64,000 nucleotides of DNA from positions 62,001 to 126,000 of the forward strand of contig NZ_JAWOCR010000013.1 in the NCBI RefSeq assembly GCF_046483665.1, in the 5' to 3' direction. The notes beneath the pieces were generated by a model. It was not told the DNA's origin. It searched no databases and saw only the letters and a program-made list of their open reading frames with translations. The position numbers were made by a program, and so were the translations under genes. Below are positions 25,752-35,128 of the stretch, in pieces. This DNA comes from Thiohalophilus sp046483665 (lineage in GTDB: Bacteria; Pseudomonadota; Gammaproteobacteria; UBA6429; Thiohalophilaceae). Position 1 is the first letter of the stretch. Each line of letters begins with the position of its first letter.

Positions 25752-26387
25752 TTATCCGTAGATGTGTTGCGTTTTGATCAGTTGCTGGACGGTATCCGGC
25801 AACAAATAGCGGATATCCCGTCCTTTTGCCAGTTCCTCGCGAATGCCGCTGGCGGAAATGTCCAGCTGGGTCACCGACTGGAAACCGAGTTTGCCGGCGG
25901 GTCGACGGACCAGTTGTCCCGGTTCGCTGTAACGCGCCTGGATTTCATTGGCCAGAATCGAGCCTGGAGGCTTGTCCCGCAACGACCAGCCGGGTCGGTG
26001 GGTAATCACCAGATGGGCATAATCGAAGAGCTCCTGCCATCGGTGCCAGCCTTCCAGCCCCAGAAAGGCATCCAGCCCCAGGATCAGGCACAGCGGGGTT
26101 TCGCTCCCCAGCTCTTCGCGCAGGCTGTGCAGGGTATCGACCATGTAGGAGGGACCGGTACGGCGCAATTCCCGATCGTCGATCACAAAACCGGGCTGCT
26201 CGGCTATCGCTGCGCGCACCATCATCAAACGCTGCAGGGCCGATGCGCGGGGCTTGTCCCGGTGCGGCGGTTCGGCACTGGGAATAAAGCGCAGCTCGCG
26301 CAGCCCCAGGGCCTGATAAATTTCCAGCGCCGGACGCAAATGGCCGAAATGGATAGGATCGAACGTCCCGCCAAGCAGACCAATCAT
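25752..26387 (-). CDS. nadD: Nicotinate-nucleotide adenylyltransferase NadD
   Basis: Adenylates nicotinate mononucleotide in NAD synthesis. The 211-residue protein starts MIGLLGGTFDPIHFGHLRPA, the (H/T)xGH nucleotidyltransferase signature, and has ISASGIREELAKGRDIRYLL near the end. The frame runs 13 codons upstream to a TTG, but that stretch is encoded by a repeat element that starts eight bases before the ATG. No ribosome-binding site is visible upstream of the ATG. Confidence 0.93.
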   Translation of the reverse strand: MIGLLGGTFDPIHFGHLRPALEIYQALGLRELRFIPSAEPPHRDKPRASALQRLMMVRAAIAEQPGFVIDDRELRRTGPSYMVDTLHSLREELGSETPLCLILGLDAFLGLEGWHRWQELFDYAHLVITHRPGWSLRDKPPGSILANEIQARYSEPGQLVRRPAGKLGFQSVTQLDISASGIREELAKGRDIRYLLPDTVQQLIKTQHIYG

Positions 26388-26394
26388 AAGTACA

Positions 26395-26492
26395 GGGCCG
26401 AGGGACGAGGGACGAGGGACGAGCAAAGGAATGCCGTCACAATCCCGAATACCAATGTTTTCCTCGTCACTCGTCCCTCGTAACTCGTCACT
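26395..26492. repeat. Inverted heptamer-word element (GAGGGAC units)
   Basis: The left arm is GAGGGAC repeated about three times with period 7; the right arm, about 60 bases on, is CTCGTCACTCGTCCCTCG, its approximate inverse. It sits in the 112-base spacer between proA and nadD, immediately upstream of the nadD ATG on the minus strand. A related element lies at 52077-52210. Confidence 0.8.
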
Positions 26493-26499
26493 GTGATGG

Positions 26500-27768
26500 T
26501 CATTGTCTTATGTGACCATCGCCAATGACGATGTATTTTTGTGAGGTCAGACCGTGAAGACCCACCGGCCCCCGGGCGTGAATTTTATCGGTACTTATCC
26601 CGATCTCGGCGCCCAGACCGTATTCGAATCCGTCGGCAAAACGGGTCGAGGCGTTAACCATGACCGAACTGGCATCCACCTCGCTGAGAAAACGTCGCGC
26701 CCGGCCGATATCCTGGCTCAGGATCGATTCGGTGTGGCCCGACCCGTGTGCATGAATGTGTTCGATCGCCGCATCCAGATCATCCACGATCCGGATCGAC
26801 AGGATCGGCGCCAGGTACTCTGTATCCCAGTCTTCTTCAGTGGCGGCTATCGCCTCTTTTAACAGGGCGCGGGTCGCCTCGCAGCCCCGCAGCTCGACGC
26901 CCTCTTGCTGATATAACCGGCCGAGTTGTGGCAGGACCTGATCGGCCACCGCTTTGTGCACCAGCAGGGTTTCCATGGTGTTGCAGGTGCCGTAGCGCTG
27001 GGTCTTGGCATTGAACGCCACGGCCACCGCCTTGTCGACGTCGGCCCGCTCATCGATATACACATGGCAGACGCCGTGCAGGTGCTTGATCACCGGCACG
27101 CGGGAATCCGCCGTGATGCGCTCGATCAGCCCCTTGCCGCCGCGCGGGACGATCACATCCACGAACTCGGGCATCGTGATCAGTTCCCCGACCGCCGCGC
27201 GATCGGTGGTCTCGATCACCTGCACGGCCTCGTCGGGCAGTCCGGCCTGCTGCAGGCCCTGATGAATACAGGCGGCAATGGCCTGATTGGAGTGCTCGGC
27301 CTCGGAACCGCCGCGCAGGATCGCGGCATTGCCCGATTTGAGGCACAGGGCGGCTGCATCAGCGGTCACATTGGGACGCGATTCGTAAATGATGCCGATG
27401 ACCCCCAGCGGCACCCGCATCTTGCCCACCTCGATGCCCGAGGGGCGATAGGCCATCTCGCTGATCTCCCCCACCGGATCGGGCAGCGCGGCAATCTGGC
27501 GCAGCCCTTCGGCCATGGCAGCAATGCGCTCGGCGTTGAGTTCCAGGCGATCCAGCAGGGCCGCATCCAGCCCCTTGTCCCGTCCGGCCTGCATGTCTTC
27601 GCGATTGGCGGCCAGCAGGGCATCCTGACCGGCCTCCAGGGCTGCGGCGATCGCCTCCAGCGCGGTATTTTTCTGGTTGGTTCCTGCACGCGCTATCCCC
27701 CGCGAGGCCTGGCGGGCCTGGCGGCCCAGTTGGGTCATGTACTGCTTGATATCGACTTTGGCGTTCAT
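26500..27768 (-). CDS. proA: Gamma-glutamyl phosphate reductase ProA
   Basis: Second enzyme of proline biosynthesis; reduces gamma-glutamyl phosphate with NADPH. The 422-residue protein has the catalytic Cys in RYGTCNTMETLLVH and LGVIGIIYESRPNVT for dinucleotide binding. The ATG at 27768 (MNAKVDIKQYM) is preferred over an upstream in-frame start that adds 18 unlikely residues. It lies between holA and nadD, as in Pseudomonas-like genomes; proB is not in the window. Confidence 0.95.
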   Translation of the reverse strand: MNAKVDIKQYMTQLGRQARQASRGIARAGTNQKNTALEAIAAALEAGQDALLAANREDMQAGRDKGLDAALLDRLELNAERIAAMAEGLRQIAALPDPVGEISEMAYRPSGIEVGKMRVPLGVIGIIYESRPNVTADAAALCLKSGNAAILRGGSEAEHSNQAIAACIHQGLQQAGLPDEAVQVIETTDRAAVGELITMPEFVDVIVPRGGKGLIERITADSRVPVIKHLHGVCHVYIDERADVDKAVAVAFNAKTQRYGTCNTMETLLVHKAVADQVLPQLGRLYQQEGVELRGCEATRALLKEAIAATEEDWDTEYLAPILSIRIVDDLDAAIEHIHAHGSGHTESILSQDIGRARRFLSEVDASSVMVNASTRFADGFEYGLGAEIGISTDKIHARGPVGLHGLTSQKYIVIGDGHIRQ

Positions 27769-27796
27769 GGTGTTCGGTTTTACCTGTAATGTGAAA

Positions 27797-28834
27797 TCAG
27801 CTGTCGGCCCGACCGGGTTCAAACAGGGGACGTTCGGCCAGCGCCATGATCAATTGTAACAACTCCTCCCACGGCTCGCCCGCCACCTGCCCCTTGAGAC
27901 AGCGATCGATCTGCCCGCAACGCTGCAACAGCGATCGCCACAGCGCGGCCCGCGGATGACGACGCAGAGCGGCGCTCACCGGAGGCTTGCGTTTGTCCCA
28001 GACCCGGTATTGCTGTAGCACGGCTGCCAGCGGCTGACCGTTCTCCAGCGTGGTGGCCATGCCGGCCAGTGAACGGATCTCACGGCTCAGGGCCCACAAT
28101 ACCAGAATCGCTTCGACCCCCTCGCCGCGCAACCCATATAGCATGCGCTGGGCCCGCACCCGGTCTCCGTTCAGGGTGACATCCACCAGCGAGAACAGAT
28201 CATAGCGGGCGCTGTCGGCCACCGCCGCCGCCACCTGTTCGGCATCGATAGGACCGGGGCCATTGAGCAGACGCAGTTTTTCCAGCTCCTGATCGGCGGC
28301 CAGCAAATTGCCTTCGATGCGATCCACCAGCAGTTGCAGGGCCGCCTCGTCGGGCTGCATCTCGCGCAGAGCCATGCGTTGCTTCAGCCAGGCGGGCAAC
28401 TGCGCCGCCTCGATGGGCCACACCGCCAGTGTCACCCCGGCCCGGTCGATAGCTTTGTACCATTTACTGTTCTGCTGGGTTTTATCCAGTTTGGCGCTGA
28501 TGATCAGCAACAGCGTATCCGACGGCGGGTTATTGAGATAGGCCTGCAGCGCCTTGCTGCCCTCGGTTCCCGGCTTGCCGGTGGGCAGGCGCAGTTCGAT
28601 CAACTGCTTTTCGGCAAACAGGGACAGATTGGCCGTGGAAGCGCCCAGATTCTGCCAGTCAAAGCGGGCATCGGCATGCAGCACCTGGCGATCGGTATAG
28701 CCCTGCTGCCGGGCGTGCTGACGCAGGGCATTGACGGCCTGATCGATCTGGAAGGGTTCGTCGCCGCTGATCAGATACACCGGGGCCAGCTCCTTTTGCA
28801 GCCGGGCGGGAAGCTGATCAGCGCGCAGCTTCAT
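27797..28834 (-). CDS. holA: DNA polymerase III delta subunit HolA
   Basis: Clamp-loader subunit that opens the beta ring. The 345 residues show the family start MKLRADQLPARLQKELAPVY, LISGDEPFQIDQAV and a middle domain with LLLIISAKLDKTQQNSKW. It overlaps lptE by 17 bases, the usual lptE-holA coupling. Confidence 0.94.
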   Translation of the reverse strand: MKLRADQLPARLQKELAPVYLISGDEPFQIDQAVNALRQHARQQGYTDRQVLHADARFDWQNLGASTANLSLFAEKQLIELRLPTGKPGTEGSKALQAYLNNPPSDTLLLIISAKLDKTQQNSKWYKAIDRAGVTLAVWPIEAAQLPAWLKQRMALREMQPDEAALQLLVDRIEGNLLAADQELEKLRLLNGPGPIDAEQVAAAVADSARYDLFSLVDVTLNGDRVRAQRMLYGLRGEGVEAILVLWALSREIRSLAGMATTLENGQPLAAVLQQYRVWDKRKPPVSAALRRHPRAALWRSLLQRCGQIDRCLKGQVAGEPWEELLQLIMALAERPLFEPGRADS

Positions 28835-29408
28835 CGTCGCCCTGGTTGTCCGCCTCGAAAGCGGGCTCGGATTGTTCGGCGTCGGGCGCAGGTTGATCCG
28901 CGCGTTGACGCATCTGGAAGGTAATGCGCCGCATCATCTGCAGCGCCGCTTCTTCGGCCAGCAGGCGCTCGAGACGTGCTTCCTCGTCATCCATGGCCAG
29001 GGCATTGTTCGGATCGAACTGGTAAGAGCGGCGGACACTGATCGTCTGATTCTGCAGCAGCGGCTGGCCGTCGGCATTCTCGAGCGTGAAGCTGACCTGA
29101 TAACGCAGCTCGTACTCGTTGGGCCGCCCGGCACTGTCTACCGACAAGGTACGTCGTGTCACGTCCTCCCGATTGATCACCAGTCGTGCGGCCGCGCCTG
29201 TCGCATCGCCGAACTCCAGCTTCGCGTCTGACAGGCGCCAGGAGCGGCTCAACGATTCGCCCAGAGCCGAATAGGGCGCGACGCCTTCGGCCACCGTGTA
29301 TTGCAATTGGGGGGGCATATCCACCGCGCCGCGCAGGCGAAACCCGCAGGCCTGCAGCACCAGGGTCAGAATCAATAACAGCGGCAGCCAGTAACGTGTC
29401 TTGGACAT
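28818..29408 (-). CDS. lptE: LPS-assembly lipoprotein LptE
   Basis: Outer-membrane lipoprotein that plugs LptD and helps insert LPS. The 196-residue sequence has a signal peptide ending in a lipobox (LVLQACGFRLRG), the family's LRGAVDMPPQLQYTV and MQMM-like LQMMRRITFQ. It ends in an extended acidic tail (QPAPDAEQSEPAFEADNQGD) that is longer than in E. coli. It lies ten bases after leuS. Confidence 0.93.
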   Translation of the reverse strand: MSKTRYWLPLLLILTLVLQACGFRLRGAVDMPPQLQYTVAEGVAPYSALGESLSRSWRLSDAKLEFGDATGAAARLVINREDVTRRTLSVDSAGRPNEYELRYQVSFTLENADGQPLLQNQTISVRRSYQFDPNNALAMDDEEARLERLLAEEAALQMMRRITFQMRQRADQPAPDAEQSEPAFEADNQGDDEAAR

Positions 29409-29417
29409 TGTGCGCCT

Positions 29418-31874
29418 CTATTTGACCACGATATTGACCAGCTTGCCCGGGACCACGATCAGCTTGATGATCCCCTTGCCCTCGATAAAGCGTTGCACAT
29501 TTTCTTCCTGCTGGGCAGCCTGCTCGATCTGATTGCGCCCGGCATCCACCGGCATGCTGATGCGACCGCGCAGCTTGCCGTTGACCTGCACCACCAGCTC
29601 GACCTCTTCGCGCACCAGGGCCGACTCATCCACCTGCGGCCAGGGCTGTTCGATTACCGCCTTTTCATGACCCAGTGCCTGCCATAGCACGTGGGTAATA
29701 TGCGGCACGATGGGGGATAACAACAGCACGACCGTCTCCAGGGCTTCCTGGACCACAGCCCGGCCCGCCCGGGAATCATCCTCGAACTTGCCCAGTGCGT
29801 TCATCAGTTCCATGACAGCAGCAATGGCCGTGTTGAAGGTAAAGCGCCGGCCCATATCGTCGGTGCACTTGGCGATGGTTTCGTGCACCTGACGGCGCAG
29901 TGTTTTCTGTTTGTCCGACAGGGCGGCGGGATCGACCGCCCCGGCCGGGTCGCCCTCGACATGTTGCTGCACCCTGGTCCACAGACGCTTGAGAAACCGG
30001 TAACCCCCGTCGACGCCCGCATCGGACCATTCCAGAGACTGTTCCGGCGGCGCGGCGAACATCATGAACAGTCGCGCGGTGTCAGCGCCGTATTTGTCAA
30101 TCAGCGCCTGCGGGTCCACCGTGTTGCCCTTGGACTTGGACATCTTGGCGCCGTCTTTTAACACCATGCCCTGGGTCAGCAGACGGGTAAACGGTTCGGC
30201 ATTTTGAATCAGCCCCACATCGCGCATCAACTTGTTATAAAAGCGCGCGTATAACAAATGCAGGATGGCGTGCTCGATACCACCGATGTACTGGTCCACC
30301 GGCAGCCAGTAGTCGGCGCGAGCATCCAGCATCGCCTTGTCGTTGTCCGCGCTGGCATAGCGAGCGTAATACCAGCTCGACTCCATGAAGGTATCGAAGG
30401 TATCGGTTTCACGCTCGGCCTTGCTGCCGCATTTGGGACAGCGGGTATTATAAAATTCCGGCATCTGCTTGAGCGGCGAGCCAACCACGCCCTCGAAGTT
30501 GACCTCTTCGGGCAACACCACCGGCAGGTCCTTTTCCGGCACCGGCACTTCGCCGCATTGTTTGCAGTGAATGATCGGAATCGGTGCGCCCCAGTAACGC
30601 TGACGTGACACCCCCCAGTCGCGCAGGCGGTAGGTGACCCGTTTCTCGCCGCGCTTTTGTTTTTTCAGGTGATCGGCAATCCGGTCGAACGCCAGTTCGG
30701 AAGTCAGGCCATCGAACTCGCCGGAATTGATCAAATTGCCTTTGTCGGTGAACGCGCCTTCATCAAGATCGGGTAATTCGCCCTCGATCGGGGCGATCAC
30801 CGGTCGAATCGGCAACCCATAGGCGCGGGCAAACTCCCAGTCGCGCGGATCGTGCGCGGGCACCGACATGACCGCCCCTTCGCCATAACTCATCAACACG
30901 AAGTTGGCCACGTAGATCGGCAGCTGATCGCCGCTGATCGGATGCACCGCCTTGAAGCCGGTATCGATACCCTTCTTCTCCAGGGTTTCGAGCGTGGCTT
31001 CGGCGGTCCCGGTCTGTTCGCACTCTTTTATAAAGTCGGCCACATTGGCATAGCGCTCGCCCGCTTCCTGCGCCAGCGGGTGTTGTGCCGCCACCGCCAT
31101 ATAGGTCACACCCATCAGGGTATCCGGGCGGGTGGTAAAGACTTTCAGACGTTCCTTGCGCCCGGCCAGGTCGAAGGCAATCTCCACCCCATGGGACCGG
31201 CCGATCCAGTTGCGCTGCATGGTGCGCACCTGCTCCGGCCAGCCCTCCAGGTTATCCAGCTCCTCCAGCAGTTCATCGGCATAGGCAGTGATCTTCATGA
31301 ACCATTGCGGGATGTCCTTGCGCTCCACTGCGGTATCGCAACGCCAGCACTTGCCCTCGATCACCTGTTCGTTGGCCAGCACGGTCAGATCGTTCGGACA
31401 CCAGTTGACCGGCGAGGTCTTTTTGTAAACCAGTCCTTTTTTATACAGTTTGGTAAACAGCCACTGCTCCCAGCGGTAATAATCGGGATCGCAGGTGGCC
31501 AGTTCCCGATCCCAGTCGTAACCGAGCCCCAGCCTCTTGAGCTGGGTGCGCATGTAATCGATGTTCTGCCGGGTCCAGATGGCCGGGGCCACCTGGTTCT
31601 GCATGGCCGCGTTTTCCGCCGGCAGACCGAAGGCGTCCCAGCCCATCGGCTGCAGCACATTCTTGCCCTGCATGCGCTGATAGCGGCTGATCACATCCCC
31701 GATGGTGTAATTGCGAACATGGCCCATGTGCAGGCGGCCGCTCGGATAGGGAAACATGGACAGGCAATAGAATTTCTCCCTGTCCGGATCCTCGCTGACC
31801 TTGAAGGATTGCTGCGCTTCCCAGTACTGCTGGGCGGTCTGCTCGATCTGTTCGGGGCGGTATTGTTCGTCCAT
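29418..31874 (-). CDS. leuS: Leucyl-tRNA synthetase
   Basis: Class I aminoacyl-tRNA synthetase charging tRNA-Leu, with an editing domain. The 818 residues contain the HIGH box as PYPSGRLHMGHVRNYTI, the editing domain (about 225-415) with FTTRPDTLMGVTYMAV, and KMSKS as GAKMSKSKGNTVDP. The start MDEQYRPEQIEQTAQ aligns with the family; the in-frame ATG eight codons earlier is less likely. First gene of the leuS-lptE-holA-proA-nadD-rsfS-rlmH run. Confidence 0.97.
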   Translation of the reverse strand: MDEQYRPEQIEQTAQQYWEAQQSFKVSEDPDREKFYCLSMFPYPSGRLHMGHVRNYTIGDVISRYQRMQGKNVLQPMGWDAFGLPAENAAMQNQVAPAIWTRQNIDYMRTQLKRLGLGYDWDRELATCDPDYYRWEQWLFTKLYKKGLVYKKTSPVNWCPNDLTVLANEQVIEGKCWRCDTAVERKDIPQWFMKITAYADELLEELDNLEGWPEQVRTMQRNWIGRSHGVEIAFDLAGRKERLKVFTTRPDTLMGVTYMAVAAQHPLAQEAGERYANVADFIKECEQTGTAEATLETLEKKGIDTGFKAVHPISGDQLPIYVANFVLMSYGEGAVMSVPAHDPRDWEFARAYGLPIRPVIAPIEGELPDLDEGAFTDKGNLINSGEFDGLTSELAFDRIADHLKKQKRGEKRVTYRLRDWGVSRQRYWGAPIPIIHCKQCGEVPVPEKDLPVVLPEEVNFEGVVGSPLKQMPEFYNTRCPKCGSKAERETDTFDTFMESSWYYARYASADNDKAMLDARADYWLPVDQYIGGIEHAILHLLYARFYNKLMRDVGLIQNAEPFTRLLTQGMVLKDGAKMSKSKGNTVDPQALIDKYGADTARLFMMFAAPPEQSLEWSDAGVDGGYRFLKRLWTRVQQHVEGDPAGAVDPAALSDKQKTLRRQVHETIAKCTDDMGRRFTFNTAIAAVMELMNALGKFEDDSRAGRAVVQEALETVVLLLSPIVPHITHVLWQALGHEKAVIEQPWPQVDESALVREEVELVVQVNGKLRGRISMPVDAGRNQIEQAAQQEENVQRFIEGKGIIKLIVVPGKLVNIVVK

Positions 31875-32036
31875 TCGCTCGCTGCTTCGGTTGATCATCG
31901 GATTGGGATAAGCGACCTATTCTACTCCGCCCGCACGCCGGGCAAAACCGCGATATTCGGCCCCCGGGGCTTGCAAGTGCCGGCCAGCGGACCCAAGATA
32001 ACCTTATCTGGTTGAAAAAAATAAGGAATCGACACC

Positions 32037-32555
32037 ATGAACGATACTCAGGATCGGCTGCTCAAGGCCTACCGCGATATGATGCACCACCTGCGCGACG
32101 CGTGGACGGATGTAGAAGAAAAAGCATTGCCACCGCTGCAGGAACGCCTCGACAAAGCGATGCAACAGGCTTCGGAGATGGGCGAGCTCAGCCGCGAGGA
32201 GGCCGAACGAGTCCGCGAATATGTGCGCCGTGATGTGGAAGAAGCGGCAGATTTCATGAGCGAGAATGGTCGCCAGCTCAAGGAGTGGCTCCAGTTCGAT
32301 CTCCAGTTTGCCGAATCCAAATTCGCCGAAATGTTTGCCGCCGTAGCGGATCGAACCCGGCTGGAACTGGAGTTGCTGGCCGAGCGGGCCCGTCGGGTCG
32401 GCGAATGGCATACCGGGGAAATCACCGGCATCGGTGTCCTGCAGTGCAAGCAGTGTGGCGAGAAGCTACACTTCGAAAAACCGGGCCACATTCCGCCCTG
32501 TCCCAAATGCCGGGCTACCGTCTTCAAGAAATATTTCGGCCCGCCACAAGAATAA
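32037..32555 (+). CDS. ybeL: Zinc-ribbon protein, YbeL/DUF1451 family
   Basis: A 172-residue protein with a long charged alpha-helical N-terminal part (about residues 1-130) and a C-terminal zinc ribbon LQCKQCGEKLHF...CPKCRATVF. It matches the YbeL family, whose gene lies beside leuS in E. coli too; its function is unknown. An AAGGAA ribosome-binding site precedes the ATG. It is divergent from leuS. Confidence 0.88.
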   Translation: MNDTQDRLLKAYRDMMHHLRDAWTDVEEKALPPLQERLDKAMQQASEMGELSREEAERVREYVRRDVEEAADFMSENGRQLKEWLQFDLQFAESKFAEMFAAVADRTRLELELLAERARRVGEWHTGEITGIGVLQCKQCGEKLHFEKPGHIPPCPKCRATVFKKYFGPPQE

Positions 32556-33031
32556 TACCGCCCCCCCTCTGCGTGTCTGCGCATAATCCGGAGCGTGATG
32601 TCCCGTAACCTTCCCGGATCGGGACAGATCGTTCGCAACAATTCACCGACAATATCCGACATGCCAAAGTATGTGCGGGACCCTTCTTACTCACGCATGA
32701 TCGAGCGCCAAACCCGGCAGCGGCTTGTAGTTGGCCAGACAGGGCACGGTTATTTCCGGGCACAGCGGCATGGTTGTGGTCATGCCCCCTCGCCGTGATG
32801 CCTGGCAAACAGACATCCCCACGCAACAGGCGCCAAATTTATGACCCTGTTCAGATCGTCAAAATCTCATCGCCCCACTGGCGGATGACTGGCTCAGCTG
32901 AGGACTTTATCAGGGCATAATTGTCAGGAAATATACCCGGAGTTGCCTTTACATAACATATAAACTATAAGGGTATAAAAGTCCGATATCCGCTAACAGC
33001 ATCCGGATTCCGCAACTTGAAGGTCGGCGTC
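32556..33031. other. 476-base spacer with no convincing gene
   Basis: Between ybeL and the small membrane protein gene I see no supportable ORF; the open frames are short with atypical composition. It starts with a single CTCTGCGTGTCTGCG word arm (32567-32584, inverse of the CGCAGAG word elements) and has an imperfect long inverted pairing of GCCAGACAGGGCACGG with CCGTGATGCCTGGC around 32733-32811, which could be an RNA structure. A promoter candidate is listed at its right end. Confidence 0.5.
32943..32971 (+). promoter_or_regulatory. Candidate sigma-70 promoter
   Basis: TTGCCT (32943-32948), a 17-base AT-rich spacer and TATAAG (32966-32971) lie about 60 bases ahead of the small membrane protein gene at 33032 and would drive it together with the GGDEF-EAL gene. 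Matches are 4 of 6 and 5 of 6 to consensus. By eye only. Confidence 0.45.
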
Positions 33032-33253
33032 ATGATCCAGCTCTCGAAAAATATCGGTCCCATCGAACGTAGCATACGCAGCCTTGTTGGATTGTTGCTG
33101 ATTTACCTGGGATTCATCGAGACCAGTATTATTCCGGATCCATTGTTTTCCTTTCTGGTCGGAATATTCGGCGCCGCCAATCTGTTCAGCGGATTGCTGG
33201 GATGGTGTCCGATGTACCATCTGACCCGAACCACTGCCCGCGACGGCGAGTAA
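33032..33253 (+). CDS. DUF2892-like small inner-membrane protein
   Basis: A 73-residue protein with NIGPIERSIRSLVGLLLIYLG and a second hydrophobic stretch ending in FSGLLGWCPMYHL, which is the DUF2892 (YgaP transmembrane) pattern: two membrane helices and a GWCP(M/L)Y motif near the C-terminus. Function unknown; the family often accompanies rhodanese or sulfur genes. The ATG at 33032 is preferred over an in-frame TTG five codons upstream. It is six bases from the GGDEF-EAL gene. Confidence 0.8.
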   Translation: MIQLSKNIGPIERSIRSLVGLLLIYLGFIETSIIPDPLFSFLVGIFGAANLFSGLLGWCPMYHLTRTTARDGE

Positions 33254-33259
33254 AGCCTG

Positions 33260-35128
33260 ATGCAGTTACGCGGCTGGCTGGTTATCGCTTTTGGTACCCT
33301 GTCTCTGTGTATCATTATCATTTTCGGTTACATGGCTCATCGCACCTCGCATGATGCGCGCCTGAACACCGGGTACAACTTTATCCAGCAACGTCTGCAT
33401 ACCCTTGGCGGGCTGCTTGGACAGGAAACACGCGCCTCCCGGGCTCCTTTATCGCTTACTCTCGGGGTCGTTATCGACAAGCTGATTGCCGCCGATGAAT
33501 TCCTTGTTATTCAAAACAGTCAGGGCAATATTCGTATCCTGGGAAATCCGCCCGCAGACTGGCAAAAAGCAGCCCATGATATTCACACCCAGGGGGATAC
33601 CTCGCTTGTCCGTATAGACAATCAACGATTTATAGCCGGAACCACTACCCTTGATAACGGCTTGCAACTGTCACTATACAGTCTGGTCAGTAACCGATTA
33701 GCGGTTTTTCAAGGCTACTCTGCCTGGAGCCGGTTCATTGTGGCTGCCCTGCTGACCCTCTGGCTGGCCATATGGAGCGCGTTAATCCTTGCTGGCTGGA
33801 TAAACCGTCAGCTTGATCGGCAAAACAGGCGCCTGTTTTACCATGCCATGCATGACAACCTGACGGGACTGCCCAACCGTCTCATGTTACGCCAGGAACT
33901 CGAAAAATTTGTCACCCGGCCTTCCGGGCCGTTTGTTGCTCTATATATCCTTGATATCAAACACTTCCAGGAACTGAATGATACCCTGGGTCATGTTTAT
34001 GGTGATGACCTGCTGAAAAAAATTGGCCAACGCCTCAGCAGAAATAAACTTTCCTATGAACTGATGGCGCGCATGGGCAGTGATGAGTTCGGAATTATTG
34101 CGCAGCATGAGCGGGAGGAACAAATAAAGGAACTTGCCGAGCAGATCAACCGTCAACTGGAAAGACCGGTCAGTTTTGACAAGATACAGTTTCATACCAA
34201 GCTTAACATCGGTGTGGCGGTGTTTCCGGAGCATGGCAAACAGGCTGATATTCTTATACAAAACGCCGAAGTCGCCTTGTCCAGGGCCAAGTCACTGAAA
34301 CAACCTCTTGTACTGTACAAACACGAAGACAACCCTTATAGCATCGCTCGCCTTAAATTGATCAGCGAATTACATCATGCCATCAAACATCACGATCTGC
34401 AGATCTATTATCAACCAAAATATGATCTTGAGAGCGGCCAAATCACCGGCGCCGAAGCCCTGGCTCGCTGGGAATACGGCAAGGATAACTATATTCCTCC
34501 TGCTACCTTTATACCGCTTGCTGAACAAACCGGCCTGATCGGTCAGCTTTCCAGGCAAATGCTCTACGGCGCCATCCGGCAATGGCATGAATGGTATCAG
34601 CAAGGCTACGACATGCAGATATCGCTTAATATATGTTCCAGTGACTTTGAGGATCCGATATTCAGGGAAGATATTCGCCGCTGTCTGGCCCAGTGGCAGG
34701 TGCCTCCGGACAGGATTATTCTGGAGATCACCGAAAATACATTGATGGAAACTCACGATACCAATCGACGCCTGCTCGAATCTCTGCGTGACAGCGGCGT
34801 CATATTATCCATCGATGATTTCGGTACGGGATTCTCTTCCCTGGCCTATCTGCGCCATTTGCCGATTACCGAAATCAAAATAGACAAAATCTTTGTCCAG
34901 GGAATGTTAAATAACATCAATGACCGGGCTATTGTCAGAACCATCATTGATCTGGCACATAATCTTGGATTCCAGATCGTGGCAGAGGGCGTTGAAGACC
35001 ACCAGACTCTGTTGTTGTTACAGGAAATGGGATGCGAGTTCATCCAAGGTTACTATATTGGCAGACCTGTTCCGCCAGGGGAATTTAAAAGCCAGCTTTC
35101 AAAACAGGAAACCATTACAGAACCATAA
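33260..35128 (+). CDS. Membrane-bound GGDEF-EAL protein (cyclic-di-GMP turnover)
   Basis: A 622-residue signalling protein. TM1 (about residues 5-27), a periplasmic region of about 125 residues, TM2 (about 155-178), GGDEF (about 190-350) and EAL (about 370-615). The GGDEF signature reads GSDEF near residue 272, so cyclase activity is uncertain. The EAL domain keeps EALARWEY, the IDDFGTGFSSLAYL loop, the KIDKIFV lysine, VAEGVED and GYYIGRP, and should hydrolyse c-di-GMP. The periplasmic segment is probably a sensor; its ligand is unknown. Confidence 0.92.
   Translation: MQLRGWLVIAFGTLSLCIIIIFGYMAHRTSHDARLNTGYNFIQQRLHTLGGLLGQETRASRAPLSLTLGVVIDKLIAADEFLVIQNSQGNIRILGNPPADWQKAAHDIHTQGDTSLVRIDNQRFIAGTTTLDNGLQLSLYSLVSNRLAVFQGYSAWSRFIVAALLTLWLAIWSALILAGWINRQLDRQNRRLFYHAMHDNLTGLPNRLMLRQELEKFVTRPSGPFVALYILDIKHFQELNDTLGHVYGDDLLKKIGQRLSRNKLSYELMARMGSDEFGIIAQHEREEQIKELAEQINRQLERPVSFDKIQFHTKLNIGVAVFPEHGKQADILIQNAEVALSRAKSLKQPLVLYKHEDNPYSIARLKLISELHHAIKHHDLQIYYQPKYDLESGQITGAEALARWEYGKDNYIPPATFIPLAEQTGLIGQLSRQMLYGAIRQWHEWYQQGYDMQISLNICSSDFEDPIFREDIRRCLAQWQVPPDRIILEITENTLMETHDTNRRLLESLRDSGVILSIDDFGTGFSSLAYLRHLPITEIKIDKIFVQGMLNNINDRAIVRTIIDLAHNLGFQIVAEGVEDHQTLLLLQEMGCEFIQGYYIGRPVPPGEFKSQLSKQETITEP

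Noticed and set aside
26388..26426. Upstream TTG start for nadD
   Set aside because: The extra residues are encoded by a repeat element and are not family-like.
32595..32798. ORFs on both strands in the ybeL-downstream spacer
   Set aside because: Atypical composition, no family resemblance, and overlap with each other on opposite strands.
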